Below are positions 27,768 through 35,807 of a DNA stretch of 64,000 nucleotides, piece by piece. The DNA is taken from NCBI GenBank assembly GCA_963760375.1, contig CAVXCS010000005.1, positions 682,001-746,000 on the forward strand, given 5' to 3'. A program made the translations under genes and the position numbers. The stretch's first letter is position 1. Each line of letters opens with the position of its first letter. This DNA is from Pelagihabitans sp963760375. Its GTDB lineage: Bacteria > Bacteroidota > Bacteroidia > Flavobacteriales > Flavobacteriaceae. The notes below the pieces were generated by a model. The model did not search any database, was not told the origin of the DNA, and was given only the letters and a program-made list of their open reading frames with translations.

Positions 27768-28487
27768 ATGAAATACCTGTGGTACTTTATTCCCTTCTTT
27801 TTAACAATAATTGCCTGCAAAGAAAACAGGGGCAAAAAGGATACCCCGACAAAAGTGGATACAGTATTGGTTCGGAAATCTTTGCCCTCCCCACATATCG
27901 AACCTGCGAAGCGCTTTAAAAGTTTGGACGGATTGGCCGATACCACCTTTGTGCGCCTCGCCGATTTCGGTGATGGGTTTGCCTACGACATGCGCTACGC
28001 CACTGAAGACAATTTTTTGAAGGCCAAGGTCTACGAATGTGCGGAATGCTACACGAGGGTTAAGACGGCAAGGGCATTGATGGCCGCCAATGTCGATTTT
28101 CAGGACCATGGCGTAAAAATTAAGTTCTTCGATTGTTATCGCCCCAATTCGGTACAATACCTGATGTGGGAAATCGTGCCTAACCCCCAATACGTGGCCG
28201 ATCCCGTAAAGGGTTCAATACATAATAAGGGTGGGGCGGTAGACATTACCTTGGTTACGCTGGATGGGGAAGCATTGGATATGGGAACGGACTTTGATTT
28301 TTTCGGAAGACTTGCCTACCATGACAATCTCGATTTGCCCCAGAACATTCTCGAGAACCGGAAATTGTTGAAGGAAACCATGGAAAAACATGGATTTTGG
28401 TCGGTACGTACCGAATGGTGGCATTACAACCTTGGGACAGCCTCCAATGACAAGGTGGCTGATTTCAAATGGAACTGTGATCAGTGA
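27768..28487 (+). CDS. D-Ala-D-Ala dipeptidase-like (VanX/DdpX, M15D) lipoprotein
   Basis: A 239-residue zinc dipeptidase homologue with a lipoprotein signal (FFLTIIACKENR). The zinc site is SIHNKGGAVDITL (S-x-H-x6-D) and the second block is RTEWWHYNLG (E-x2-H), so both metal and catalytic residues are present. It cleaves D-Ala-D-Ala or related dipeptides, probably for cell-wall recycling; no resistance genes are adjacent. ATG 27768 is preferred over TTG 27747 because the signal starts there. Confidence 0.86.
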   Translation: MKYLWYFIPFFLTIIACKENRGKKDTPTKVDTVLVRKSLPSPHIEPAKRFKSLDGLADTTFVRLADFGDGFAYDMRYATEDNFLKAKVYECAECYTRVKTARALMAANVDFQDHGVKIKFFDCYRPNSVQYLMWEIVPNPQYVADPVKGSIHNKGGAVDITLVTLDGEALDMGTDFDFFGRLAYHDNLDLPQNILENRKLLKETMEKHGFWSVRTEWWHYNLGTASNDKVADFKWNCDQ

Positions 28488-28524
28488 AATATTTAATAAC
28501 AACCAACATAAATTCAAATGCAGC

Positions 28525-29442
28525 ATGTTACGAAGAGCAATGGTACTGATCTTTTTCCTTCTTATTGATATGGTGATGGCACAGGATACCATTATGCAAT
28601 TATGGCCCGAAGGCAAGATACCCAATCAACTAAAATCGAACGAGCAGGAGTTGCGGGAAACCGATGACATCTTAAGGATTTCGAAGGTGCAGGTACCCAC
28701 CATTGAAGTGTATTTGCCGGCCAGTCCCAATGCCAACGGACAGGCCATGTTGATTTTTCCCGGAGGTGGTTATGGCATGTTGGCCTATGATTGGGAAGGC
28801 ACAGATATCGCCAAATTTTTGAACAGCAAGGGGGTCGCCGGTATAGTGGTCAAGTACCGTTTGCCCAGCGCCATTTCACAGAAGGAGATGTACAACGTTC
28901 CCTTGATCGATGCCCAAAGGGCCCTGAGGTTGGTGCGCAGTAAGGCACTGGATTTTCACATCGACCCCAATAAAATCGGCATTATCGGGTTTTCCGCAGG
29001 GGGACATTTGGCTTCAACCCTGGGAACGCATTTCAATGAAAAGGTGTATGAACCCTTGGATGGGGCAGATGCGCTTAGCGCCCGCCCCGATTTTATGGCC
29101 TTGGGCTATCCGGTCATCAGCCTTACTTCCCCTGCGACACATCGCGGTTCAAAAGAAAACTTGTTGGGAAAAAGTCCGACCGCTGCCTTGGAAGCCTATT
29201 TTTCGAATGAACAGCAGGTAAGTTCCGATACGCCTCCCACCTTTTTGTTCCACGCCACGGATGATGCGGCAGTTCCCGTGGAGAACAGCCTGCTGTTCTT
29301 TCAGGCCTTGAAAGACCACGGTGTTTCGGCCACGATGCATATTTACCCCAAGGGCGGTCATGGATTTTCCTTGGCTAGAAATGACGTGCATTTAAGGGGT
29401 TGGACGGAACGGCTGTACGAATGGATGGCAAGTTTGGAATAG
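28525..29442 (+). CDS. Secreted alpha/beta-hydrolase esterase (BD-FAE/acetyl xylan esterase-like)
   Basis: A 305-residue esterase with signal peptide (VLIFFLLIDMVMAQ). The oxyanion motif is LIFPGGGYGML, the nucleophile elbow is IGFSAGGHLAST, the acid is in HATDDAAVP and the His is in PKGGHGFSLA. This arrangement is that of carbohydrate acetylesterases of the polysaccharide-lipase group. It starts 37 bases after the dipeptidase stop. ATG 28525 is used; the open frame further upstream overlaps the dipeptidase and is not part of the gene. Confidence 0.85.
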   Translation: MLRRAMVLIFFLLIDMVMAQDTIMQLWPEGKIPNQLKSNEQELRETDDILRISKVQVPTIEVYLPASPNANGQAMLIFPGGGYGMLAYDWEGTDIAKFLNSKGVAGIVVKYRLPSAISQKEMYNVPLIDAQRALRLVRSKALDFHIDPNKIGIIGFSAGGHLASTLGTHFNEKVYEPLDGADALSARPDFMALGYPVISLTSPATHRGSKENLLGKSPTAALEAYFSNEQQVSSDTPPTFLFHATDDAAVPVENSLLFFQALKDHGVSATMHIYPKGGHGFSLARNDVHLRGWTERLYEWMASLE

Positions 29443-29491
29443 TTTTGGGCATTTTTTTGAAAAGATAGAAGTTAATCTGACTAACTTTTAT

Positions 29492-29500
29492 ATTTTTGCA
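29492..29500 (+). promoter_or_regulatory. Candidate -7 promoter element for the tRNA-Pro/GIY-YIG region
   Basis: TATTTTTGC matches the Bacteroidota -7 consensus TAnnTTTGC exactly. No clear TTTG -33 box is found at 19-21 bases. It lies about 100 bases before the first tRNA-like segment and is the best visible candidate to drive the whole 29601-30321 unit. Confidence 0.35.
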
Positions 29501-29600
29501 GTCCGATTTCGAAACCGCATTCCAATAAACCCCATGCTTTAAAAGGCCCAGGAATTTGGAATTTGTCTGTTGAAATTTTATGGTTCGAGCTGTTCAATTT

Positions 29601-29680
29601 CGGGATGTAGCGCAGTCCCCGCTGTAGAGCGGGACAGGCCGGTAGCGTATCCCGCCGCTGGCGGGATGGTCGCAAACATA
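29601..29680 (+). pseudogene. tRNA-Pro-like 5' fragment, deformed copy 1
   Basis: It begins with the same 18 bases as the intact tRNA-Pro (CGGGATGTAGCGCAGTCC: acceptor 5' strand, D stem). A 22-base segment containing the hairpin CCCGCT-GTAG-AGCGGG is then inserted in the D loop. GGTAGCGTA resumes the tRNA. The 17-base anticodon arm is replaced by an unrelated arm of the same length (TCCCG/CGGGA stem, CCGCTGG loop). TGGTCGCA of the variable region and T stem follows, after which the similarity stops. The T arm and acceptor 3' strand are absent, so it cannot be a working tRNA. It leads directly into a GIY-YIG gene. Confidence 0.8.
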
Positions 29681-29917
29681 ATGGGATATGTGGTTTACAT
29701 ATTGTTGAGTGAGAGTTTGGGAACCTATTACGTAGGGCAGACGGACCACCTTGAAAAACGGATTTTGACGCATAACAATGGCGGCAGGAAATACACTTCC
29801 AAGGGCATTCCCTGGACGTTGATAAGGACAATTGAATGTACAAGTAGGTCGGCAGCGATCCTACTTGAAAGAAAGATAAAAAAGAGAGGTATCAAACGGT
29901 ATCTCAATGAAAATTAA
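29681..29917 (+). CDS. Small GIY-YIG nuclease, copy 1
   Basis: A 78-residue single-domain GIY-YIG protein of the UPF0213/YhbQ-like type. The catalytic pattern is complete: VYILL, YYVGQT (the Y-x-G strand), LEKR (Arg), THNNGG and the Glu of LLERKIKKRG. It ends with IKRYLNEN. ATG 29681 fits the usual family start (MxYxVYIL). The frame is also open upstream through the tRNA-like segment, so a longer form begun at TTG 29570 is possible but unlikely. Its stop is followed after 5 bases by the next tRNA-like fragment. Confidence 0.82.
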   Translation: MGYVVYILLSESLGTYYVGQTDHLEKRILTHNNGGRKYTSKGIPWTLIRTIECTSRSAAILLERKIKKRGIKRYLNEN

Positions 29918-29922
29918 GTATT

Positions 29923-30002
29923 CGGGATGTAGCGCAGTCCCCGCTGTAGAGCGGGACAGGCCGGTAGCGTATCCCGCCGCTGGCGGGATGGTCGCAAACA
30001 TA
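29923..30002 (+). pseudogene. tRNA-Pro-like 5' fragment, deformed copy 2
   Basis: Identical through its 80 bases to the fragment at 29601-29680: same 5' tRNA start, same 22-base D-loop insertion with hairpin, same replaced anticodon arm. It is preceded by GTATT, the same five bases that precede the real tRNA-Pro at 30245. The fragment at 29601 is preceded by a different sequence. Confidence 0.8.
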
Positions 30003-30239
30003 ATGGGATATGTGGTTTACATATTGTTCAGTGAGAGTTTGGAAACCTATTACGTAGGGCAGACGGACCACCTTGAAAAACGGATTTTGACGCATAACAA
30101 TGGCGGCAGGAAATACACTTCCAAGGGCATTCCCTGGACGTTGATAAGGACAATTGAATGTACAAGTAGGTCGGCAGCGATCCTACTTGAAAGAAAAATA
30201 AAAAAGAGAGGTATCAAACGGTATCTCAATGAAAATTAA
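30003..30239 (+). CDS. Small GIY-YIG nuclease, copy 2
   Basis: A second 78-residue GIY-YIG protein, nearly identical to copy 1. I see three base differences: LLSESLGTYY in copy 1 becomes LFSESLETYY, and one change near the end (AGATAAA to AAATAAA) is silent. Both genes keep the full catalytic set, so the duplication is recent or both are kept intact. An alternative ATG at 29907 overlaps the end of copy 1 and reads through the tRNA-like fragment to give 110 residues. The stop lies 5 bases before the intact tRNA-Pro. Confidence 0.82.
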   Translation: MGYVVYILFSESLETYYVGQTDHLEKRILTHNNGGRKYTSKGIPWTLIRTIECTSRSAAILLERKIKKRGIKRYLNEN

Positions 30240-30244
30240 GTATT

Positions 30245-30321
30245 CGGGATGTAGCGCAGTCCGGTAGCGTACACGCCTGGGGGGCGTGTGGTCGCAGGTT
30301 CAAATCCTGTCATCCCGACCA
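30245..30321 (+). tRNA. tRNA-Pro (anticodon GGG)
   Basis: A complete 77-base tRNA with encoded CCA. The acceptor stem is CGGGATG/CATCCCG, the D stem GCGC/GCGT, the anticodon stem CACGC/GCGTG with loop CTGGGGG (anticodon GGG), and the T stem GCAGG/CCTGT with loop TTCAAAT. The C at position 1, with A as the discriminator base, fits bacterial tRNA-Pro. It decodes CCC. It is the only intact member of the three tRNA-like copies here and is followed by a strong terminator. Confidence 0.95.
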
Positions 30322-30325
30322 GTAG

Positions 30326-30358
30326 AAAAGTGATTTGCACCCGCAAATCACTTTTTTT
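30326..30358 (+). terminator. Rho-independent terminator after tRNA-Pro
   Basis: A perfect 13-bp stem AAAAGTGATTTGC / GCAAATCACTTTT with loop ACCC, ending in a T run. It starts 5 bases after the CCA end and would end the tRNA/GIY-YIG transcript. Confidence 0.9.
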
Positions 30359-30443
30359 ATGCCCTATCTTGATTCGAAATCATGTCATCCCTTTTGATTT
30401 TTTTCTATGAGATGGTCACTTTGGTTGTCGGTAAGGTTTGCGA

Positions 30444-31055
30444 TCATGTTCGATCCTCATCACATCGGATACCTTTAAGTATCATTTCAATGCCCCATTT
30501 CAAGGTTTCGTCCGCCTCTTTGTTGGTAAGGCCACAAACATCCTTGGCCACTATCAGCGCATCGATTCCCATTAAAATAGATGCTATATTCTTTAGATTC
30601 TTTAAATTGTTCTTGGACATTTCTTTTTCAAATGAGGCCAATACAAGCTCCATGGTCGCCACCCTTCTTGCGCCTCTGATTTTTTTCTTGGATACGATCG
30701 ATTCATTTAAAACGGCACTTAAATAGCGCCTAAATAGTAATTCGTGATCCTGTGCTGATTGATTGTAATAATTCTGAATGGTAATCACGGATTCGAGTAA
30801 TGGCATTTCCCTCACTTTTTCGAACAGGACATGCGGAGGGGAATAATGAACATGGAGTGATGCCTCGGTGTAAAGTAGTTCGAGCGTTGGAAAATACCTA
30901 TAGATGGTTGCCCGCGATACCTTGGCCTTTTTTGCAACTTCTTCCAAAGTAAAATTCCTTTTTTTCGACATCAAGACCTTGGCAGCTTCCAGAATTCGAG
31001 ATCTGGTTTTCAGTTTCTGATTAACCCGGCCTTGATGGAGTGACATTTTATTCAT
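30444..31055 (-). CDS. TetR family transcriptional regulator
   Basis: A 203-residue repressor. The N-terminal HTH is clear: SRILEAAKVLMSKK, FTLEEVAKKAKVS and RATIYRYFPTLELLY. The C-terminal ligand domain is unassigned. It is divergent from two cupin genes. Two near-identical palindromes lie in the gap: one covers its own start codon, and one sits just after the cupin -7 element. It therefore very probably represses itself and the cupins. The ligand may be a small organic compound handled by the cupins. Confidence 0.88.
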   Translation of the reverse strand: MNKMSLHQGRVNQKLKTRSRILEAAKVLMSKKRNFTLEEVAKKAKVSRATIYRYFPTLELLYTEASLHVHYSPPHVLFEKVREMPLLESVITIQNYYNQSAQDHELLFRRYLSAVLNESIVSKKKIRGARRVATMELVLASFEKEMSKNNLKNLKNIASILMGIDALIVAKDVCGLTNKEADETLKWGIEMILKGIRCDEDRT

Positions 31056-31071
31056 GAGACAAATATCTCAT
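31054..31071. promoter_or_regulatory. TetR operator 1
   Basis: A palindrome with arms ATGAGA and TCTCAT around six bases. It overlaps the start codon of the tetR gene on the minus strand, suited to autoregulation. Confidence 0.65.
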
Positions 31072-31075
31072 AAAG

Positions 31076-31107
31076 TTTGTAGATTTCAAAATATTATTTT
31101 AGTTTTG
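31076..31107 (+). promoter_or_regulatory. Consensus promoter for the cupin genes
   Basis: TTTG at 31076-31079, then 20 bases, then TAGTTTTG at 31100-31107. Both boxes match the Bacteroidota -33/-7 consensus at the ideal spacing. The start codon of the first cupin is 30 bases downstream. Confidence 0.65.
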
Positions 31108-31124
31108 TGAGACACGAATCTCAT
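31107..31124. promoter_or_regulatory. TetR operator 2
   Basis: GTGAGA and TCTCAT around six bases; it shares TGAGA-n6-TCTCA with operator 1. It starts at the last base of the -7 box, so a bound repressor would block transcription start of the cupin genes. Confidence 0.65.
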
Positions 31125-31137
31125 AAAAAGAAATACT

Positions 31138-31563
31138 ATGACAAAATGGGTATTGGGACATAAAATTACACCACAGGCATCCACTGGCGATTTGGATATT
31201 GTTATCGGAGAGACCCCTGCACAAATGAAAGGGCCACCACCCCATCATCATAACGGTTATCATGAGGTATTTTTGGTCATGGAAGGGGAAATGGCTTTTA
31301 TGATAGATGGAGAAAACAAGGTGATCGGCAAGGGTGAGTCGATCAACCTGCCACCAAAAACAATACATACCTTCTCCAACAACACCGATGCGAGCTGTAA
31401 ATGGATCAATATTCACAGTCCAAAAGGGTTTTTAAGGTTTTTTGAAACCTTGGGCGTATCGGCAAACGAAGAAAATGCGCAATTAAAATCCCTGTCCCCT
31501 GAAATTATTCAGGAAGTGATGCGAACGGCATCAGGTTATGACATGATCATTGCAACCCATTAA
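31138..31563 (+). CDS. Cupin-domain protein
   Basis: A 141-residue single-cupin protein. The first cupin motif is PPPHHHNGYHEVFLVMEGE (His ligands), and a second is NLPPKTIHTFSNN. Members of this family are often metal-dependent dioxygenases or isomerases of small molecules. There is no signal peptide. It is the first gene behind the TetR-controlled promoter. A specific reaction cannot be named. Confidence 0.82.
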   Translation: MTKWVLGHKITPQASTGDLDIVIGETPAQMKGPPPHHHNGYHEVFLVMEGEMAFMIDGENKVIGKGESINLPPKTIHTFSNNTDASCKWINIHSPKGFLRFFETLGVSANEENAQLKSLSPEIIQEVMRTASGYDMIIATH

Positions 31564-31583
31564 TCAACCAAAAACCAACAATT

Positions 31584-32123
31584 ATGAAAAGAAACGACTT
31601 TTTCAAATTAACCGCCACTTTAGGTACAGCAATGGTTACCGTGCCCACTTCCCTCCTTGCCGGTACAAAAAGGGTCCTGAATAATTTAAAACCAAGAATA
31701 GTAAGAAACAGTGAAGGGAAGACCGTTGATGTTATTGGCGATCGGCAAACGTTCAAGCTTACCGGGAAAGACACCAACGGCCTGTTCACTTTGATCGAGG
31801 AGGAAAATGAGCCTGGAACGGGAATCCCGCCGCATGTGCATGCGCATGAAGATGAAGTGTTCAAGGTAATCGAAGGAGAAATGGAGCTGACCGTAGGGGA
31901 TCAAACCACCATCTTAAAGTCGGGGGATCTCGCCTTTGGCCCAAGAGGGGTACCCCATTCCTGGAAAATTGTCGGGGATTCTAAAGCCAAAGTTATATTG
32001 AGTGTTTTCCCGGCAGGGATTGAAGATATGTTTGAAGAACTTGGCGAGCTGCCTCCCGGTCCGCCCGATTTTCCCGTGGTTGCCGAAATTTGCGGCCGTT
32101 ATGGCATTAGATTTATACAATAA
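31584..32123 (+). CDS. Cupin-domain protein with signal-like N-terminus
   Basis: A 179-residue cupin starting MKRNDFFKLTATLGTAMV, a Tat-like leader without a full twin-arginine pair (KR). The cupin motif is PPHVHAHEDEVFKVIEGE and a second block is FGPRGVPHSWKI. It resembles quercetinase-type cupins. It lies 20 bases after the first cupin, so both share the TetR-controlled promoter. Localisation (exported or cytoplasmic) is uncertain. Confidence 0.82.
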   Translation: MKRNDFFKLTATLGTAMVTVPTSLLAGTKRVLNNLKPRIVRNSEGKTVDVIGDRQTFKLTGKDTNGLFTLIEEENEPGTGIPPHVHAHEDEVFKVIEGEMELTVGDQTTILKSGDLAFGPRGVPHSWKIVGDSKAKVILSVFPAGIEDMFEELGELPPGPPDFPVVAEICGRYGIRFIQ

Positions 32124-32312
32124 ACCGTACGATTTCTCCTATGGCTCAGCCCATGTGTGCGCTGATCTTATTTTCTATCAACAATGGTGGTCCAATTTTT
32201 CGAAAGAGTTTTATCATCGGCTTGTTTATTGGTCACTATCAACGACATAGGATGGCTGGCAAGATGTTACTGAATCTTATTCCGTAGTGCAGAAATCAAT
32301 TTTTAAAGAAAT

Positions 32313-32702
32313 TTACTCAGGCGGTGCCATTAACATGGTCCAACTCGCATGCACCATTTTCCAGTGGCCATCGAACAAGGCATAAACGACCGTCGCGGCC
32401 CATTTCGACCCTGCGGTACCATCAAACATTGTGGGATGATATTGATAGGAAAGGATGACCGTTTCTCCATATTGCCTTGCTTTCAAACCTACGATTTCGA
32501 AATTATGGGCAGGTAGTTCCGCAAATGCGGTTTCTGCATATTTTCGGACATTGTCTTTGCCTTCAATCTGATTTTGTGCTCCGAGATTATCAAAATAAAT
32601 CGAGTCCGGGTGTGCGTGAATCCCATAGGCCAGAGCATCGCCACTCGACCATCCTTTTAATGCTTCTTTCTCCAAGGAGATTACTTTATCAATGGCTTCC
32701 AT
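32313..32702 (-). CDS. SnoaL/NTF2-like protein
   Basis: A 129-residue NTF2-fold protein (DUF4440/SnoaL type): KVISLEKEALKGWSSGD, a central WAATVVYALFDG strand and the closing HASWTML. Such proteins are small cyclases, isomerases or ligand-binding domains; no function can be assigned. It sits 12 bases downstream of the cyclase/TPR gene on the same strand. Confidence 0.75.
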   Translation of the reverse strand: MEAIDKVISLEKEALKGWSSGDALAYGIHAHPDSIYFDNLGAQNQIEGKDNVRKYAETAFAELPAHNFEIVGLKARQYGETVILSYQYHPTMFDGTAGSKWAATVVYALFDGHWKMVHASWTMLMAPPE

Positions 32703-32714
32703 GATTTCATGAGT

Positions 32715-34650
32715 TTAGAAACGCGTTAGTTTCATTTTATTTAAGATTTCTATGTAATTGGGTTCATTCTTTAAGGTATCAAAAATTGGATCAATTCCCA
32801 AATAGGGCATGTTGGGATCTCTTACCTCTAATGCCCTATTGAGGTACACGATGGCTTTGTCCCTAATTCCGGCCCGGGTATATAAAGTGGCTATCTGCCA
32901 GGGGGTGCTGTACGAACCATCGGCCCCATCGATTTTGAATTCGGCAACTTTTACCAAAGCTGATTCATAACCCCCATTTTTGTACCCCTCTTGCAGCACT
33001 TTGGCCGTTTCAAGTTCGCCTTTTTCAATATACGATCTCTTGAAAATCTCATAGGATTTATCAAATTCTCCAAGATTGTAATAGACCGATCGTAAGGTAG
33101 AGAGTGCCACCGGATGATTGTTGTTCTCATTTAAGATATTCAACAATATCGCCTCCGCACTTCTATATCTTCTGGTATAGTTGAGCACCATCCCGTACAA
33201 TGATTGGTGCAGTATGTTAAAAGGATCCAATTGAATGGATAGTTCAATCTCCGTGATCGCTTCATCCATCTTGCCTAGGATTACCAGCAAATGTGAAAAA
33301 TAAGCCCGACCAATCGCCTAGATTCGGATTAATTTGGAGCGCCCTTTTAAATGATTTATATCCTTGCTCCCAATCCCAGTCTATCCAGACATTGAGTGTC
33401 GCACGAAAAAAATAGGAATCGGAATTGTTCTCATCAAGATCGAGGGATCTGTACATATTTTTATAGATCTTGGGCAATGCCTCATTTGGATTGATCAGAC
33501 CCATTTGTGCCCTTCCGCTCCAAACCGAGGCCATACCGGTATAGGCAGGGGCAAATTTGGGGTCTATGGTGGCAGCCTTTGAAAAGTAATCCAAAGATTT
33601 TTCAAGGCCCTGCCGGCTTAATTCCCCCCAATGATACATGCCTTGTAAATATGCTTCATAAGCGTCAGGTACCACTTCATCAGCACGATTAAGCTCCTCA
33701 GATTCCGATTCCGTTAATTTTGCATCAATCTGACTGGTAATATCCTTTACCACTTCATTATACATGGCAAGAACATTCTTTACTTCACGATCATAGGAAT
33801 TTGCCCAAATATGTTCCTCTGCCCCAATGGTTTTTAGCAGCTGCACTTGTATCCTTACCTTATTTTCATGTTTTAATACGGTCGCTTCGACAATCGCATC
33901 CACTCCCAGGGCTTCCCCAATCTCCGAAATAGGTTGTTTTGCGTCTCTGAAACGAAGCGTAGAAGTCCTTGAAATTACCCGCAAAGCGCTGATGTGGGAT
34001 AGTTCGGTGATCAAGGCATCATGCATTCCGTCAACAAAGAATTGTTGCTCAGGATCGCCTGATAAATTTTGGAACGGCAATACGGCCAGGGAGTCGATTT
34101 TATCTGAACCAATCAGTTCTTTTTTTCTATGCCTGGAGGTCTTGGGAAAATCCTTATCGGCAATGGCAAAGGTAGGGACGGGCTTTTTGACATTTTTCAA
34201 TAATATCATACCCAGATTTGCAAACAGAATGTCACAATCTTTCTCTATCGCTTCGTAAACCTTTCCGGATATAAAAATGCCGCCAGGGTCGGCGACCGAT
34301 TGCAATCTCGAAGCAATATTGACACCATTGCCAAAAACGTCATCATTCTCAATGGTCACCTCTCCAAAATGTATCCCAATCCTTATTTTGCACAACATTG
34401 ACCTCGCTTCCAGTTGAATATCCCGGGCACAGAGGGTTGCTTTTAATGGGCTGTCAAATTGGGCGAGCATGCCATCACCCATCTCCTTAATGAACCAGCC
34501 GCCATATTTTTCAATATTGGTGAGATGGATGGCCCTGCTCTTGCGCAATAATTTCAAGGCTTGCTTTTCATCTTCCCCCATCATCCTGGTATACCCCACG
34601 ATATCGGTAAACATGATGGCCGCTAACTTTTTTTCGAGTGACTTCTGCAT
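32715..34650 (-). CDS. Class III nucleotide cyclase - TolB-like - TPR protein, frame split by one extra base
   Basis: About 644 residues after correction. Residues 5-180 are a class III adenylate/guanylate cyclase catalytic domain: metal Asp in FTDIVGYT (D16) and GDGML (D59), base-binding Lys55, and GNGVNIASRL for the transition state. Residues about 190-340 are a TolB-like N-terminal domain (LAVLPFQNLSGDPEQ). The rest is TPR. The C-terminal TPR part (32715-33290) is out of frame with the rest. Removing one base near 33304-33318 restores NPNLG...RAYFSHLLVILGKMDEAI. The start is ATG 34650; GTG 34671 is possible. It makes a cyclic nucleotide; the effector is not visible here. Confidence 0.82.
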
Positions 34651-34889
34651 GATCTTTGAAACAGGTTGCACTTGTTTTGCAATTCATTCAGGGGCACATC
34701 TTAAGTTAACACATAAATTTTGAATATAAAAACACAGGATTATGGGTTGAAGGTTGGCTAATTATGATTACAGACATCACGTTTAAATAAGACGTTATTG
34801 TCGGGCATTTTAATAAAATCGGTTTGTTTTAGGTATTCGCTTTTGACCCGAGGCACCATAACGGTTGCGAATAAAAGAAGTGCAGGAAA

Positions 34890-35807
34890 TTATTGGATAT
34901 CAGGAGGCATTAAAAAACAGATGGCTTTCGGCATTACACTTATGGTAGCCGGGGCAAGGCCCACGAACTCGCCATCGGCTTCGATACCACAGGAGTCGTT
35001 ACTTTCGATCAAAACTTCTGTGGCATCATGGTAGCTAACCTGGGGAAGGTTTATTTTCACTCCTTTTTTTAGATTGCCGAGGTTTTTTAGATAGTCCCAA
35101 ATGCTTAAATCCCCGAAGATGACAACCTGAAACTGCCCATCGCCAAGCTTGGCATCAGGGGCCGCGTTGATGGCATTGCCAAAGTAACATCCGTTGGCCA
35201 CTGCCATTTGTAGCAACTTGCCTTTCCACTGCCATGTGCTGCTTGTACAGCTCACCTCTTTTTTATCGTAGCTGAGAAACCCTTTTATGATGTGCCTGAA
35301 GTAATTGAAGCCAGAGCCTAACACACTTGATGATCGTTCTATATTCAGTACCACTTCCGGGCCTAGCCCAATACCTGCTATATTGATGAAATGGCGGGTT
35401 TCCCGGGTCCGATGTAGTATTATTTTCCCAAGGTCTATTTTTTGGGTGGTATTGGATCGTATCAGTTCGATCAGTTCTTCAATGGAATTGGAGATGCCTG
35501 CCGTTCTGGCAAAATCATTGGCCGAACCATGTGGGAGCAACCCGATTGTCGGGTATTCATCGGCTGGGATGTTACTTTGCAAAACGCCATTGATAACCTC
35601 GTGCAGGGTGCCATCGCCCCCAACGGCAACGAGATGATCACAGCCGTTTTCAGTGGCTTGCTTTGCCAATTCAATGGCGTGTTTTTTCCTTAGCGTGGCA
35701 ATGAACTTCACACCGCCCATGTTCGTTTGTTGACAGTATTGGTCAAGCCTTGGGAGCAATTTTGCCAAGCGGTTGTTTTTATTGTTGACGATAAACACGA
35801 TGTTCAT
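34890..35807 (-). CDS. Diacylglycerol kinase-like lipid kinase (YegS/BmrU family)
   Basis: A 305-residue DAGK-catalytic protein. The nucleotide motif is LVAVGGDGTLHEVINGV, followed by LLPHGSANDFART. The C-terminal part has GIEADGEFVG, the usual end of the lipid-binding domain. It would phosphorylate diacylglycerol or a related lipid at the inner face of the membrane. ATG 35807 begins the typical MNIVFIVNNKN strand. It stands alone, with about 240 bases of unassigned sequence between it and the cyclase gene. Confidence 0.85.
   Translation of the reverse strand: MNIVFIVNNKNNRLAKLLPRLDQYCQQTNMGGVKFIATLRKKHAIELAKQATENGCDHLVAVGGDGTLHEVINGVLQSNIPADEYPTIGLLPHGSANDFARTAGISNSIEELIELIRSNTTQKIDLGKIILHRTRETRHFINIAGIGLGPEVVLNIERSSSVLGSGFNYFRHIIKGFLSYDKKEVSCTSSTWQWKGKLLQMAVANGCYFGNAINAAPDAKLGDGQFQVVIFGDLSIWDYLKNLGNLKKGVKINLPQVSYHDATEVLIESNDSCGIEADGEFVGLAPATISVMPKAICFLMPPDIQ

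Larger units (their letters stand above)
29601..30244 (+). repeat. Two tandem 322-bp units: tRNA-Pro fragment + GIY-YIG gene
   Basis: The starts of the tRNA-like segments lie at 29601, 29923 and 30245, exactly 322 bases apart. Each unit is an 80-base tRNA-Pro-like leader, a 237-base nuclease gene and a five-base GTATT linker. The third start is the intact tRNA-Pro. Units 1 and 2 differ at only a few positions. No terminal inverted repeats, transposase or integrase are present. Confidence 0.9.

Noticed and set aside
27768..28487. Vancomycin-resistance VanX
   Set aside because: No vanH, vanA or vanRS genes are nearby. A lipoprotein dipeptidase for wall recycling is more likely.
30245..30321. 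tRNA-Pro as an integration site for a genomic island
   Set aside because: No integrase gene and no 3'-end tRNA duplication were seen. The duplicated part is the 5' half, which is not the usual attachment site.
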